DNA of 64,000 nucleotides, from assembly GCF_004346185.1 (NCBI RefSeq), contig NZ_SMAI01000002.1:409355-473354 (forward strand), read 5' to 3'. This DNA comes from Aquabacter spiritensis (lineage in GTDB: Bacteria; Pseudomonadota; Alphaproteobacteria; Rhizobiales; Xanthobacteraceae). Below are positions 7,989-17,266 of this stretch, one piece after another (positions within the stretch are counted from its first letter, which is position 1; every line of letters starts with the position of its first letter). The notes below the pieces were generated by a model, which saw only the letters and a program-made list of their open reading frames with translations, was not told where the DNA came from and did not search any database. Position numbers and translations under genes: made by a program.

Positions 7989-10900
7989 ATGAAGTTTACC
8001 CGTCTCCGGCTTCTCGGCTTCAAGACCTTCGTCGAGCCGACCGACATTCTCATCGAGCCCGGGCTCACGGGGATCGTCGGGCCGAACGGGTGCGGCAAGT
8101 CCAACCTCGTCGAAGCCATGCGCTGGGCCATGGGGGAAAGCTCCCACAAGGCGTTCCGGGCGCAGGATATGGACGATGTGATCTTTGCCGGCACCACGGG
8201 GCGCCCGGCGCGCAACGCCGCCGAGGTGGTCCTGCATCTCGACAATTCCGACCGCACCGCGCCGGCCGCGTTCAACGACAATGACGCGCTCGAAGTGGTG
8301 CGGCGGATCGAACGCGGGGCGGGGTCGCACTACCGCATCAATGGCCGCGAGGTCCGCGCCCGGGACGTCCACCTGCTGTTCGCCGACGCCTCGACCGGCG
8401 CGCGCTCGCCGGCCTTGGTGCGGCAGGGCCAGATCGGCGAGATCGTCGGCGCGAAGCCGGCGGCGCGGCGGCGCATCCTGGAAGAGGCGGCGGGCGTCGC
8501 CGGCCTGCACGCCCGGCGCCACGAAGCCGAATTGCGGCTCAAGGCGGCGGAGCAGAACCTGCTGCGCCTGGAGGATGTCGTCACCCAGATCGGCGCGCAG
8601 ATCGAGGGGCTCCGCCGGCAGTCGCGGCAGGCGGTGCGCTATCGGGCCTTGTCCGAGGACGTGCGGCGCAACGAGGCGGCCCTGCTGTGGAGCCGATGGC
8701 GGGAGACCGACCAGCAGCTCGCCGAGGCCGAGCGCGCGGTCGAGGCGGCGGTGCGCGACCTCGCCGAGCGGACCCGCGGCCAGGCGGAGGCCGCCCGCCT
8801 CCAGGCGATCGCCGCCCACCAGCTCCCGGCGCTGCGCCAGACCGAGGCGGAGGCGGCGGCGCGGTTGCAGCGGCTCGTCCTCGCGCGCGGCGAACTCGAC
8901 CGCGAGGGCGAGCGCCTCGCCGCGCGGCGCCAGGATCTGGAGCGCCGGATGGCGCAGCTCACCCAGGACATGGCGCGCGAGCGGGCTTTGTCCGCCGATG
9001 CCGCCGGCGTCCTGGCGCGCCTATCGGCGGAGGCCGAGGATCTGCGCGGCGAACAGGAGCGCTCCGCCGCCGCCGCCCGCGATGCTGGCCTCGCTCTGGC
9101 CGAAGCCGAGCGCCATCTGCTCGGTGCGGAGCAGCGGCTGGAGGAGCGCACGCGGGCTTATGCCGATATCGGCGCCCGCCGGTCCGCGCTGGAGGCGCAG
9201 CAGCGCGACGCCCGCGCCCGGCTGACGCGCGCCGCCGCCGAATTGGCCTCGGTCGAAGCGGAGGAGGTGCGCCTGCGCCGCGAGGCGGGGACGGAGGATC
9301 TCGACCGTCGGCGCGCCGACGCGGCTTCGGCGCGCGACCGGCTGGCGGAGGCCGACGCGGCGGCAATTGCGGCGGAGGCCGAGCAGGGCGCGGCACGGCA
9401 GGAGGCGGAAGCGCTGCGGCCCCGGCTCGGCGATGCGGAGCGCACGTTCGGCCGGCTGGACGCCGAGGCGCGCACGCTGGCCAAGCTGCTCGCCACCGCC
9501 GACCGCCGGTTTCCCCCGGTCGTCGATCTTCTCACGGTGGCAAAAGGCTTCGAGGTCGCGCTCGGGGCCGCGCTCGGCGACGATCTGGACCTGCCGGTGG
9601 ACGCGCGGGCGAACGCCCGCTGGGCCGGCGCGGCGCCGGATCCGGCGGATCCCGCTCTACCCGAGGGGGCGGCGCCGCTCGCGCTGCATGTGGCGGGTGC
9701 ACCGGCGCTGGCGCGGCGCCTCGCCCAGATCGGCGTCGTCGCGAAGGCCGAGGGACCGCGCCTTCAGGCGCAGCTCAAGCCGGGACAGCGGCTGGTGTCG
9801 CGCGAGGGGGACGTCTGGCGCTGGGACGGCCTGGTCGCGGCGGCCGACGCGCCGACGGCTGCGGCGCGTCGGCTGGCGGAGCGCAACCGGCTGGCCGACC
9901 TCCAGCACGAGGTGGAAGCGGCGCGCCGCGCGCTGGCGACGCTGCGCGCCGAGGCGGGCGAGCGCGACGCCCGGCTGAAAGCGGCCGCCGGCCGCGAGAT
10001 GCAGGCCCGCGAGGCGCGGCGCACGGCGCAACGCCTCGCCGATCAGGCGCGGGAAGCGGAGAGCGCGGCCGAGCGCAAGGCCGGCCAGCATGCCGCCCGG
10101 CTTTCGGCGCTCGGCGAGGCCCGGGTTCGGATCGCGGTCGGCCGCGACGAGACCGAGGCCGCGCTCGCGCAGGTCGAGGCCGGTCTCGCCGCCTTGGAGG
10201 CGCCGGCGCTGATCGACGCGGCCCTTGCCGGAGCCCGGGGCGAGGCGGCCCAGGCGCGCGCCGGCGTGGCCGAGGCGCGTGCCCTCGCCACCGGGATCGA
10301 CCGCGAGCGCGCCGGGCGGATCAAGCGGCTGGAGGCGATCGCCGGCGAAGAGCGCTCCTGGCGCGAGCGGGCCGGCGGCGCCGGGGACCGCATCGCCGCG
10401 CTCGAGGCGCGGCGCGCCGAGGCCGCGCAGGAACTGGCCGAGACCGAACAGGCGCCGGCCGAACTGATCCGCCAGCGGCGCGCCTTGATGACCGAACTCG
10501 AGACCGCCGAAGCGGCGCGCCGCGCCGCCGCCGACCGGCTCGCGGACGGCGAGGCGGCGCTCGCCGCCGCGGACCGCGCCGCCCGCGCGGCGCTCGAGGC
10601 GATGTCGGGCGCCCGCGAGGAGGCCGCGCGCGCCGAGGGGCGGGTCGAGGGCGCGCGGCAGCGCCGCGCGGATGCCGCGCGCGAGATCGCCGACGCCTTC
10701 GAGGGGCCGCCCGAGGCGGCGCGCGGGGCAGCCGGGCTCCCGCCCGGCGCAACGCCGCCGCCGCTCGCCGAGATCGAGGCCGCGCTCGATCGCGCGCGGC
10801 GCGACCGCGAGCGGCTGGGCGCGGTCAATCTGCGGGCGGACCTCGAACTTCAGGAGGCGGAGGACCAGCTCGGCACGCTGACCCGCGAGCGCGACGACCT

Positions 10901-11441
10901 GAACGAGGCGATCAAACGCCTGCGCTCCGGCATTCTGAGCCTCAACCGGGAGGCGCGCGAACGGCTTCAGGCGTCGTTCGTCGTGGTCGACGGACATTTC
11001 CGCAAATTGTTCGACACGCTGTTCGGCGGTGGCGAGGCGCAGCTGATCCTGACCGAGGCGGACGATCCGCTGGAGGCGGGGCTCGACATCATCGCCCGGC
11101 CGCCGGGCAAGAAGCCGCAGACGCTGTCGCTGCTCTCGGGCGGCGAGCAGGCCTTGACGGCGATGGCCTTGATCTTCGCCGTCTTCCTCACCAATCCCGC
11201 CCCGATCTGCGTGCTGGACGAGGTCGACGCGCCGCTCGACGACGCCAATGTCGAGCGCTTCTGCAATCTGCTGGACGAAATGACGCGTCTCACCGACACC
11301 CGCTTTCTGACCATCACCCACAACCCGATCACCATGGCGCGCATGGATCGGTTGTTCGGCGTGACCATGGCGGAACGCGGGGTTTCGCGGCTGGTCTCCG
11401 TCGACCTCCAGGGCGCCGAGCGGTTACGTGAGGTGAGTTGA
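7989..11441 (+). CDS. smc: chromosome segregation ATPase SMC
   Basis: The 1150-residue protein has the SMC layout. Walker A (GPNGCGKSN, residues 31-39) sits in the N-terminal head. Two long Ala/Glu/Arg-rich coiled-coil arms flank a central hinge at roughly 500-640. The C-terminal head carries the signature LSLLSGGEQALT (about 1046-1057) and Walker B VLDEVDAPLDD. It is the motor of bacterial condensin, which organises and segregates the chromosome with ScpA and ScpB. The ATG at 7989 gives the canonical MKFTRLRLLGFKTF start; an earlier in-frame start would add about 89 unrelated residues. It is divergent from cnoX. Confidence 0.96.
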   Translation: MKFTRLRLLGFKTFVEPTDILIEPGLTGIVGPNGCGKSNLVEAMRWAMGESSHKAFRAQDMDDVIFAGTTGRPARNAAEVVLHLDNSDRTAPAAFNDNDALEVVRRIERGAGSHYRINGREVRARDVHLLFADASTGARSPALVRQGQIGEIVGAKPAARRRILEEAAGVAGLHARRHEAELRLKAAEQNLLRLEDVVTQIGAQIEGLRRQSRQAVRYRALSEDVRRNEAALLWSRWRETDQQLAEAERAVEAAVRDLAERTRGQAEAARLQAIAAHQLPALRQTEAEAAARLQRLVLARGELDREGERLAARRQDLERRMAQLTQDMARERALSADAAGVLARLSAEAEDLRGEQERSAAAARDAGLALAEAERHLLGAEQRLEERTRAYADIGARRSALEAQQRDARARLTRAAAELASVEAEEVRLRREAGTEDLDRRRADAASARDRLAEADAAAIAAEAEQGAARQEAEALRPRLGDAERTFGRLDAEARTLAKLLATADRRFPPVVDLLTVAKGFEVALGAALGDDLDLPVDARANARWAGAAPDPADPALPEGAAPLALHVAGAPALARRLAQIGVVAKAEGPRLQAQLKPGQRLVSREGDVWRWDGLVAAADAPTAAARRLAERNRLADLQHEVEAARRALATLRAEAGERDARLKAAAGREMQAREARRTAQRLADQAREAESAAERKAGQHAARLSALGEARVRIAVGRDETEAALAQVEAGLAALEAPALIDAALAGARGEAAQARAGVAEARALATGIDRERAGRIKRLEAIAGEERSWRERAGGAGDRIAALEARRAEAAQELAETEQAPAELIRQRRALMTELETAEAARRAAADRLADGEAALAAADRAARAALEAMSGAREEAARAEGRVEGARQRRADAAREIADAFEGPPEAARGAAGLPPGATPPPLAEIEAALDRARRDRERLGAVNLRADLELQEAEDQLGTLTRERDDLNEAIKRLRSGILSLNREARERLQASFVVVDGHFRKLFDTLFGGGEAQLILTEADDPLEAGLDIIARPPGKKPQTLSLLSGGEQALTAMALIFAVFLTNPAPICVLDEVDAPLDDANVERFCNLLDEMTRLTDTRFLTITHNPITMARMDRLFGVTMAERGVSRLVSVDLQGAERLREVS

Positions 11442-11512
11442 TCTGCCGCGGCGCACTGCAGCACGGAAAATCTCCTAGTAAAATCAAAGTTTTGCGACGA
11501 GTTAGGCCGTCC

Positions 11513-11541
11513 TTGACACCCATTTTGGCCGCAACTATGGT
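11513..11541 (+). promoter_or_regulatory. sigma-70 promoter of the atp F0 operon
   Basis: A perfect -35 TTGACA (11513-11518) and TATGGT (11536-11541) are separated by 17 nt in the AT-richer gap after smc. Transcription would begin about 55 nt upstream of atpI. Confidence 0.65.
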
Positions 11542-11603
11542 GCCGCGCGGTTTCGGGGACCGCACGTCGCGGGTGTCCTCCTCCCGAAGCCGGAGTTCAC
11601 GCC

Positions 11604-11981
11604 ATGCCCAAACGTTCGGATTCCGGCCCACGGGAACCGGGCGAAAGGCCGGCAGACCAAGGCGTGGAGGCGGGTGATCCTGCCCTCTCCGAACGGCTTC
11701 AGCGGCTCAATGCCGCGCTTGACAAGGCGCGGCCGAGAGACCAATCGCAGCCGGGACAGGCGCAGTCGGGCACGTCGACGGCATCGGGCATGGCCATGGC
11801 CTTCCGGCTGGGGTCAGAGTTCGTCGCCGGGGTTCTTGTCGGGGCCGCGATCGGCTGGGGCATCGACCAGGTCTTGGACCTGGCGCCCTGGGGGATCCTG
11901 GTCTTCACGCTGATCGGTTTCGGTGCGGGCGTCGTCAATATGATGCGCGCGGCAGGCGAATTCGGTCACAAAAGGTCCTGA
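11604..11981 (+). CDS. atpI: ATP synthase protein I
   Basis: AtpI is a small assembly factor that helps build the c-ring of the F0 sector. The 125-residue protein has a hydrophilic N-terminal half and two membrane spans (about 68-88, FVAGVLVGAAIGWGIDQVL, and 92-112, PWGILVFTLIGFGAGVVNMM). This is the AtpI hairpin fold. It is the first gene of the F0 operon and follows the promoter at 11513-11541. Confidence 0.9.
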   Translation: MPKRSDSGPREPGERPADQGVEAGDPALSERLQRLNAALDKARPRDQSQPGQAQSGTSTASGMAMAFRLGSEFVAGVLVGAAIGWGIDQVLDLAPWGILVFTLIGFGAGVVNMMRAAGEFGHKRS

Positions 11982-12053
11982 GGGCTCCGTCCTTCAGGGT
12001 CAGGCATCTATGAGGCGCGGCATTCGCCGCACGACACGAGGGGCGCGCGTCGG

Positions 12054-12806
12054 ATGACCATCGATCCGATCCACCAGTTCGAAGTGCAGCGCTATGTCGA
12101 GCTGCTGCACATCAGCGGGGTGTCGTTCAGCTTCACCAACGCTTCGGCGTTCATGATCGGCATTGTCGGCGCGATCTTCCTCTTCCTCACCTATGCGACG
12201 CGCGGCCGGACCCTGGTCCCGGGCCGCATGCAGTCGGTGGCGGAGATGAGCTACGAATTCATCGCCAAGATGGTGCGCGATTCCGCCGGCACGCAGGGAA
12301 TGGTGTTCTTCCCGCTGGTCTTCTCGCTCTTCATGTTCGTGTTCGTCGCGAACGTGATCGGCCTCGTGCCCTACACCTTTACGATCACCGCCCACATCGT
12401 CGTCACGGCGGCCTTGGCCTTGCTCGTGATCGGCACCGTGGTGGTCTACGGCTTCTACAAGCACGGCATGCACTTCCTGCATCTGTTCGTGCCGTCGGGG
12501 GTGCCGAGCTTCCTCCTGCCCTTCGTGGTGCTGATCGAGGTCGTCTCCTTCCTGTCGCGCCCGATCAGCCTGTCGCTGCGTCTGTTCGCCAACATGCTGG
12601 CCGGGCACATCGCGCTGAAGGTCTTCGCCTTCTTCGTCGTCGGGCTGGCTTCGGCCGGAATTGCCGGCTGGTTCGGCGCAGTGCTGCCGTTCTTCATGAT
12701 CGTGGCGCTGACGGCCCTCGAACTCCTGGTCGCAATTCTGCAGGCCTACGTGTTCGCGGTGCTGACCTCGATCTATCTCAACGACGCGGTCCATCCGGGT
12801 CACTGA
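12054..12806 (+). CDS. atpB: F0F1 ATP synthase subunit a
   Basis: Subunit a forms the two proton half-channels against the c-ring in the inner membrane. The 250-residue protein has about five or six membrane helices and the diagnostic [17 protein letters not shown] sequence. The essential stator arginine is R176. The N-terminal [13 protein letters not shown] is typical of alphaproteobacterial subunit a. It lies 72 nt after atpI and 48 nt before atpE. Confidence 0.97.
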   Translation: MTIDPIHQFEVQRYVELLHISGVSFSFTNASAFMIGIVGAIFLFLTYATRGRTLVPGRMQSVAEMSYEFIAKMVRDSAGTQGMVFFPLVFSLFMFVFVANVIGLVPYTFTITAHIVVTAALALLVIGTVVVYGFYKHGMHFLHLFVPSGVPSFLLPFVVLIEVVSFLSRPISLSLRLFANMLAGHIALKVFAFFVVGLASAGIAGWFGAVLPFFMIVALTALELLVAILQAYVFAVLTSIYLNDAVHPGH

Positions 12807-12854
12807 CCCGGGCCGCCCTGTCTTCAATCGTCAGGTTTCTCAAGGAGCAGAACT

Positions 12855-13082
12855 ATGGAAGCGGATGCTGCAAAGTACCTGGGCGCCGGTCTCGCCTGCC
12901 TCGGAATGGGCCTTGCCGGTATCGGCGTCGGTAACATCTTCGGCAACTTCCTCTCGGGCGCGCTGCGCAATCCGTCGGCGGCCGACGGCCAGTTCGCTCG
13001 CGCCTTCATCGGTGCGGCGCTCGCCGAAGGTCTCGGCATCTTCTCGCTGGTCGTCGCCCTGGTTCTGCTCTTCGTGGCCTGA
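12855..13082 (+). CDS. atpE: F0F1 ATP synthase subunit c
   Basis: Subunit c oligomerises into the rotating proteolipid ring. The 75-residue hairpin has two membrane helices joined by the polar RNP loop (38-40). The proton-carrying carboxylate is E58 in ALAEGLG. The glycine-rich first helix ([17 protein letters not shown]) is canonical and no Na+-type ligand set is apparent, so proton coupling is expected. A GGAGCAG ribosome site precedes the ATG. Confidence 0.97.
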   Translation: MEADAAKYLGAGLACLGMGLAGIGVGNIFGNFLSGALRNPSAADGQFARAFIGAALAEGLGIFSLVVALVLLFVA

Positions 13083-13139
13083 GCCGGGCGGTCCGCCGGC
13101 CGGGACCTCCCGGCTGCGGCGGCGTCCGGTCCAGCGGGA

Positions 13140-13745
13140 ATGCGCATCATGATCGTCACATCCAAGCTGACAGCGTCCGCTTCACTCTCCACCGTCCTGC
13201 TGATCGCGGGAACGGCGTTGGCTGCGGCCGCCGAGGCCGATCATGGCGGCGGCTTCCCGCCGTTCAATCCCGCCACCTTCGGCTCTCAGCTGCTGTGGCT
13301 GGCCGCGAGCTTCGGCGCCCTCTATTTCCTGATGAGCCGGGTGACGCTTCCGCGCATCGGCCGCATCCTGGAAGAGCGTCACGACCGGATCGCGCGCGAT
13401 CTGGAAGAGGCGAGCCAGCGCCGGGCCGAAAGCGAGGCGGCCCTCGCCGCCTATGAGAAGGCGCTGATCGAAGCGCGCAACAAGGCCAATGCGATTGCCG
13501 GGGAAGCCCGCAATCGGTTGAACGTCGAGACGGAGACCAACCGCAAGAGCCTGGAAGCGACGCTCGCGGCCAAGCTCGAGGAAGCGGAAGGTCGGATCGA
13601 GGCGACCAAGACCGAGGCGCTTTCCCATGTCCGCGGCATCGCGGTCGACACCGCGCAGGCGATCGTTTCGGCGCTGGTCGGCGTGACGCCGCGCATGGAA
13701 GATGTGGAAAGCGCCGTCGATGGCGCGCTGTCCAAGACCCATTGA
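13140..13745 (+). CDS. atpF': F0F1 ATP synthase subunit b' (second peripheral stalk subunit)
   Basis: The 201-residue protein has an N-terminal hydrophobic segment, a membrane anchor at about 45-65 (SQLLWLAASFGALYFLMSRV) and a long charged coiled coil (75-175). It pairs with the adjacent b subunit to form the peripheral stalk, the b/b' arrangement typical of Alphaproteobacteria and photosynthetic lineages. The N-terminal extension before the anchor is longer than in b. The ATG at 13149 (MIVTSK) is an equally good start because the GGGA ribosome site is better spaced for it. Confidence 0.93.
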   Translation: MRIMIVTSKLTASASLSTVLLIAGTALAAAAEADHGGGFPPFNPATFGSQLLWLAASFGALYFLMSRVTLPRIGRILEERHDRIARDLEEASQRRAESEAALAAYEKALIEARNKANAIAGEARNRLNVETETNRKSLEATLAAKLEEAEGRIEATKTEALSHVRGIAVDTAQAIVSALVGVTPRMEDVESAVDGALSKTH

Positions 13746-13823
13746 GGCGCGCGGGCACCGCCCGCGCCTTTCCCTGTCCGCGCAGCGCGGCAGACAACGA
13801 GACCGGATGATCGAGGATCAGCC

Positions 13824-14318
13824 ATGAACGACATGCAATTGGCCGAAGTCTGGGTCGCGGTGGCCTTTCTCGTGTTCGTCGGCATCCTGATCTATTACGG
13901 CGTGCACAAGACGATCGTCTCCGCGCTCGACGCGCGCGGCGCGCGCATCGCCGCCGAACTCGACGAGGCGCGCCGCCTGAAGGAAGAGGCGCAGAAGCTC
14001 GTCGCCGAATACAAGCGCAAGCAGCGCGAGGCCGAGACAGAAGCCGAATCGATCGTCACCGCCGCGCGTGCGGAAGCCGAGCGTCTGGCGGCCGAAACCA
14101 AGACCAAGCTCGAGGACTTCGTCGCCCGCCGCACCCGCATGGCGGAAGAGAAGATCGCGCAGGCCGAGACCCAGGCCATCGCCGATGTGAAGGCGTTCGC
14201 GGCCGATGCCGCCGTGCGGGCGGCGGAGGGGCTGCTCGGCCGCGTGGCGCACGAGGCCGACACCGCGGAGCGCGTGATGAACGCCGCGATCGCCGACGTC
14301 AAAGCCAAGCTGAACTGA
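13824..14318 (+). CDS. atpF: F0F1 ATP synthase subunit b
   Basis: The 164-residue subunit has one N-terminal membrane anchor (about 6-27, VWVAVAFLVFVGILIYYG) followed by an alanine/glutamate-rich coiled coil that holds F1 stationary. It is the last gene of the atpI-B-E-F'-F cluster. The F1 genes are not nearby, as expected for Alphaproteobacteria where the F1 operon is separate. Confidence 0.95.
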   Translation: MNDMQLAEVWVAVAFLVFVGILIYYGVHKTIVSALDARGARIAAELDEARRLKEEAQKLVAEYKRKQREAETEAESIVTAARAEAERLAAETKTKLEDFVARRTRMAEEKIAQAETQAIADVKAFAADAAVRAAEGLLGRVAHEADTAERVMNAAIADVKAKLN

Positions 14319-14337
14319 GCCGGCGCCGCGTCTGCCG

Positions 14338-14362
14338 GCCGGGTCCCCTTCACGGTCCCGGC
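14338..14362 (+). terminator. hairpin after the F0 operon
   Basis: GCCGGG and CCCGGC pair around a 13-nt loop shortly after the atpF stop, followed by GCTTTG rather than a clean T-tract. It is a probable but weak terminator. Confidence 0.4.
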
Positions 14363-14412
14363 GCTTTGCGGCAGATTTCGCCCGCCCTTGAAACCGCCAC
14401 GCGGGTGGTGTC

Positions 14413-15594
14413 ATGTCGTGCGGCATGAGCCGCCTTCTTCCCCGCCTCGCCTGGATGTTCGCCGCCCTGCTGCTGGCCGGAGCGCCGGCGGGGGGCGCAT
14501 ATGCGCAGGACATTCTGCGCCCGCCGGGAAACGTGCCGCGCCCCCCCGCCAACGTGCCCCAGGGCGGCTTCAACCTGTTCGGCGGCTGGACGCTGTTCAA
14601 GCCGCAGCCCGCTCCGGTCGAGGCGCCGCCGCCCAAGCGTCCGCCGCCCGAGCCGGAGGGGACCGTCCATGCCAGCGCCGACGCGGCGGTGGAGGGCAAG
14701 AAGCAGCCGCCCACGCAGTTCGTCCTGGTCCTCGGCGACCAATGGGGCGGCCAGCTCGCGCAGGGACTGGCCGACCTCTATGTGCGCGACCGGTCCAATC
14801 CGGCGGTGGTCGGCCGGACCGACGACGAGGCCGGCTTCCTGCCCCCCGACCAAGCGGGGCTGCCGGACATCCTGCAGACCATCCCCCAAGCCGTCGCGGA
14901 CGCCAAGCCGAATGCCGTGGTCCTGGCGCTCGGCGCCAATGATCTCAGGCCGATCCGCGATGGCGATCAGAGCGTGGAGCCGCTCACCGACCGCTGGAAC
15001 GAGTTGTTCGGCCGCCGCGTCGACGAGGTCCTCGCCGCCCTGCGCGCCCGTGCCGCGGGCGTGATTCTGGTCGGCCTCGCGCCGGTCCAGAATGCGGCGA
15101 CCTCGGCTCAATACGAGAAGATCAACGACATTCTGCGCACCCGGGCCGCCCGCGCGGGCGCCACCTTTGTCAGCGTCTGGGACGGGTTCGTCGACGAGGA
15201 GGGAAAATATGCCGCGTCCGGCCCCGCCGTCGACGGCCAGCGCCGCCGGCTGCGGCTCGGCGACGGCGTGCGCTTCACCCGCGCCGGGTCGCGCAAGCTT
15301 GCTTATTTCGCGCAGAAGGACGTCACTCGCCTGCTGGCGGAGCCGGCGCCGGAGATCCCGGGCGTCTTGGACGGCCGGCCGCAGGCGCTTTCCTTGACGG
15401 ACGGGCCGCGCGGCGCGAGTGCGCTGGTGGGCGCGGCCGCGGTGCCGGCTTCGGTGCCGGCCGGGGACGCGGCGCGCGCGCTGACCGAGGGCGCGCCCCT
15501 CGAGGCCGTTCCCGGCCGGGCGGACGATCATTCCTGGCCGGCGCGCGCCTTCGCCCCGCCCGCACCCGCCGCGCGGGATGCCGCCGCGCCTTAG
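14413..15594 (+). CDS. secreted SGNH-type hydrolase, DUF459 family
   Basis: The 393-residue protein starts with a signal peptide (about 1-32, LAWMFAALLLAGAPAGGAYA followed by QD), so it acts in the periplasm or envelope. The middle is an SGNH fold: FVLVLGDQWGGQLAQGL (block I, with Asp where GDS-type enzymes have DS), VLALGANDLRP (the GxND block) and a C-terminal DGVRFTRAGSRKLA. The last ~90 residues are Pro/Ala-rich and probably unstructured. Family DUF459 fits. The substrate is unknown; O-acyl modification of a surface glycan is a reasonable guess only. An alternative ATG is at 14425. Confidence 0.75.
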   Translation: MSCGMSRLLPRLAWMFAALLLAGAPAGGAYAQDILRPPGNVPRPPANVPQGGFNLFGGWTLFKPQPAPVEAPPPKRPPPEPEGTVHASADAAVEGKKQPPTQFVLVLGDQWGGQLAQGLADLYVRDRSNPAVVGRTDDEAGFLPPDQAGLPDILQTIPQAVADAKPNAVVLALGANDLRPIRDGDQSVEPLTDRWNELFGRRVDEVLAALRARAAGVILVGLAPVQNAATSAQYEKINDILRTRAARAGATFVSVWDGFVDEEGKYAASGPAVDGQRRRLRLGDGVRFTRAGSRKLAYFAQKDVTRLLAEPAPEIPGVLDGRPQALSLTDGPRGASALVGAAAVPASVPAGDAARALTEGAPLEAVPGRADDHSWPARAFAPPAPAARDAAAP

Positions 15595-15690
15595 GGCCGA
15601 TCCGATCATCTCCACCACCAAGAGCGGACCCGGATCGGCGACGCGGACCTGTCGCCGGTTCGCCTCACCGGCAACGCGGCGACACCTCCG

Positions 15691-16110
15691 CCGCCGCCTG
15701 TCCCGCCGCGGGACGCCGTCTCTCTGCGCCCGCAACGCAAGGGGAACGGAATCGGGGCGAATCGCGGGCCTGTGCGCGTTCGCGGTCCGTCCCGGGTCCC
15801 GGCCGCCGCCTGTCCCGCAGCGGGACGCCGTCTCTCTGCGCCCGCAACGCAAGGGGAACGGAAGCGGGGCGAATCGCGGGCCCGCGCGCGTTCGTGGTCC
15901 GTCCCGGGCCGCGGCCGCCGCCTGTCCCGGGGCGGGACGCCGTCTCTCTGCGCCCGCAACGCAAGGGGAACGGAAGCGGAGCGAATCGCGGGCCTGCGCG
16001 CGTTCGCGGTCCGCCCCGGGCCGCGGCCGCCGCCTGTCCCACAGCGGGACGCCGTCTCTCTGCGCCCGCAACGCGGCGGGAACGGACCAGGGGCGAATCG
16101 CGGTCCGGCG
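15691..16110. repeat. 112-bp tandem repeat array (about 3.7 copies)
   Basis: Copies begin at 15691, 15803, 15915 and 16027, a constant 112-bp period; the fourth diverges and ends near 16110. Each unit begins CCGCCGCCTGTCCC and contains GTCCC-N5-GGGACGCCGTC, then TCTCTGCGCCCGCAACG and GGGGAACGGA. The GTCCC/GGGAC arms are kept in all four copies while the 5-nt loop differs each time (GCCGC, GCAGC, GGGGC, ACAGC). The period is not a multiple of three and no ribosome site is present, so it is not a coding repeat. It fills the gap between the DUF459 gene and htpX. Confidence 0.85.
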
Positions 16111-16144
16111 CCCGATCTCGCTTTGTTCGGCCCGCAAGCGTGCC

Positions 16145-16171
16145 CTTGCGACACGCCGAATGCATTCCCAT
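16145..16171 (+). promoter_or_regulatory. candidate heat-shock (RpoH) promoter of htpX
   Basis: CTTG (16145-16148) is followed after 18 nt by CCCAT (16167-16171). This resembles the alphaproteobacterial sigma-32 pattern of CTTG and a C-rich -10. HtpX genes are classic heat-shock targets and an rpoH gene is present at 3651-4550. The match is short and the call is tentative. Confidence 0.35.
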
Positions 16172-16230
16172 CCTAATAGTGCACCGCACGATTGCGGGGC
16201 GGGTGCGGCATCGGCCGCGCGGAGGAGACA

Positions 16231-17175
16231 ATGAATTACCTGCGGACGGCCATCCTGCTTGCGGGTCTGACCGCCCTCTTCATGGTGGTGGGCTTCGTCA
16301 TCGGCGGGCGGGGCGGCATGATGATCGCCTTCCTCGTGGCGGCAGCCATGAATCTGTTCAGCTATTGGAATGCCGACAAGCTCGTGCTGCGGATGTACGG
16401 CGCGCGCGAAGTCGACGAGCGGACCGCGCCCGATCTGGTGCGGATGGTCCGCGATCTGGCGGCGCGGGCCGAACTGCCCATGCCGAAGGTCTATCTGATC
16501 GACAATCCCCAGCCGAACGCGTTCGCGACCGGGCGCAATCCGCAGAACGCCGCGGTTGCGGCGACCACCGGCCTGCTCCGGATGCTCAATCGCGACGAGA
16601 TCGCCGGGGTCATGGCGCACGAACTCGCCCATGTGAAGCATCACGACACGCTCACCATGACGATCACCGCCACCATTGCGGGCGCGATCTCGATGCTGGC
16701 GAATTTCGGCCTGTTCTTCGGCGGCGGGAACCGGGAGAATAACGGCTCGCCGTTCGGCATGATCGGCACCATTCTGATGGTGTTCCTGGCGCCTTTGGCC
16801 GCGATGGTGGTGCAGATGGCGATCTCCCGCTCGCGCGAATACGTGGCCGACCGCACCGGCGCGGAAATCTGCGGCCAGCCGCTCGCCCTCGCCTCGGCGC
16901 TGGCGAAGATTTCCGGCGCCGCCCATCAGGTGCAGAATTACGAGGCGGAGGCGAACCCGGCCACCGCCCACATGTTCATCATCAACCCGCTGTCGGGGGC
17001 GCGGATGGACAATCTGTTCTCCACCCATCCGGCCACCGAAAACCGGATCGCCGCGCTCCAGGATCTGGCGCGGCGGATGGGGGCTGCGGGCAGCGGCAGC
17101 TTCATGCCCCGCACCGCGCCCTCCGGTCCGTGGGGCGGAAATGCCCGGCGCGGCGGGCGCGGGCCCTGGGGCTGA
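16231..17175 (+). CDS. htpX: membrane zinc metalloprotease HtpX
   Basis: HtpX degrades misfolded inner-membrane proteins together with FtsH. The 314-residue protein has two N-terminal membrane spans (about 5-45), then the zinc site HELAH (130-134) and a downstream [12 protein letters not shown] segment supplying the third ligand. Two more hydrophobic stretches lie between them. The C-terminal tail is Gly/Arg-rich. The ATG at 16231 follows a strong GGAGGAG site. A 12-bp hairpin terminator follows the stop. Confidence 0.94.
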   Translation: MNYLRTAILLAGLTALFMVVGFVIGGRGGMMIAFLVAAAMNLFSYWNADKLVLRMYGAREVDERTAPDLVRMVRDLAARAELPMPKVYLIDNPQPNAFATGRNPQNAAVAATTGLLRMLNRDEIAGVMAHELAHVKHHDTLTMTITATIAGAISMLANFGLFFGGGNRENNGSPFGMIGTILMVFLAPLAAMVVQMAISRSREYVADRTGAEICGQPLALASALAKISGAAHQVQNYEAEANPATAHMFIINPLSGARMDNLFSTHPATENRIAALQDLARRMGAAGSGSFMPRTAPSGPWGGNARRGGRGPWG

Positions 17176-17190
17176 CGCCGGCGGACCTTG

Positions 17191-17224
17191 GCGCGGTTCG
17201 GGTCCGGACACCCCCGAACCGCGC
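17191..17224 (+). terminator. strong hairpin after htpX
   Basis: Twelve perfectly paired bases (GCGCGGTTCGGG with CCCGAACCGCGC) close a 10-nt loop 15 nt after the htpX stop. It lacks a T-tract but is very stable and separates htpX from rsmB. Confidence 0.55.
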
Positions 17225-17266
17225 GCGGCGGTTGCCTTCCGCCGCGCAACGGCTTACCTGCGCGCC

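Noticed and set aside
8687..11431. Long open frames in alternative phases of smc and on the opposite strand
   Set aside because: They are by-products of high GC content over the coiled coil; their translations are Arg/Ala/Gly-rich and show no domains, while the smc frame has all motifs.
15691..16110. A CRISPR array
   Set aside because: The 112-bp units are head-to-tail copies without unique spacers, and no cas genes are nearby.
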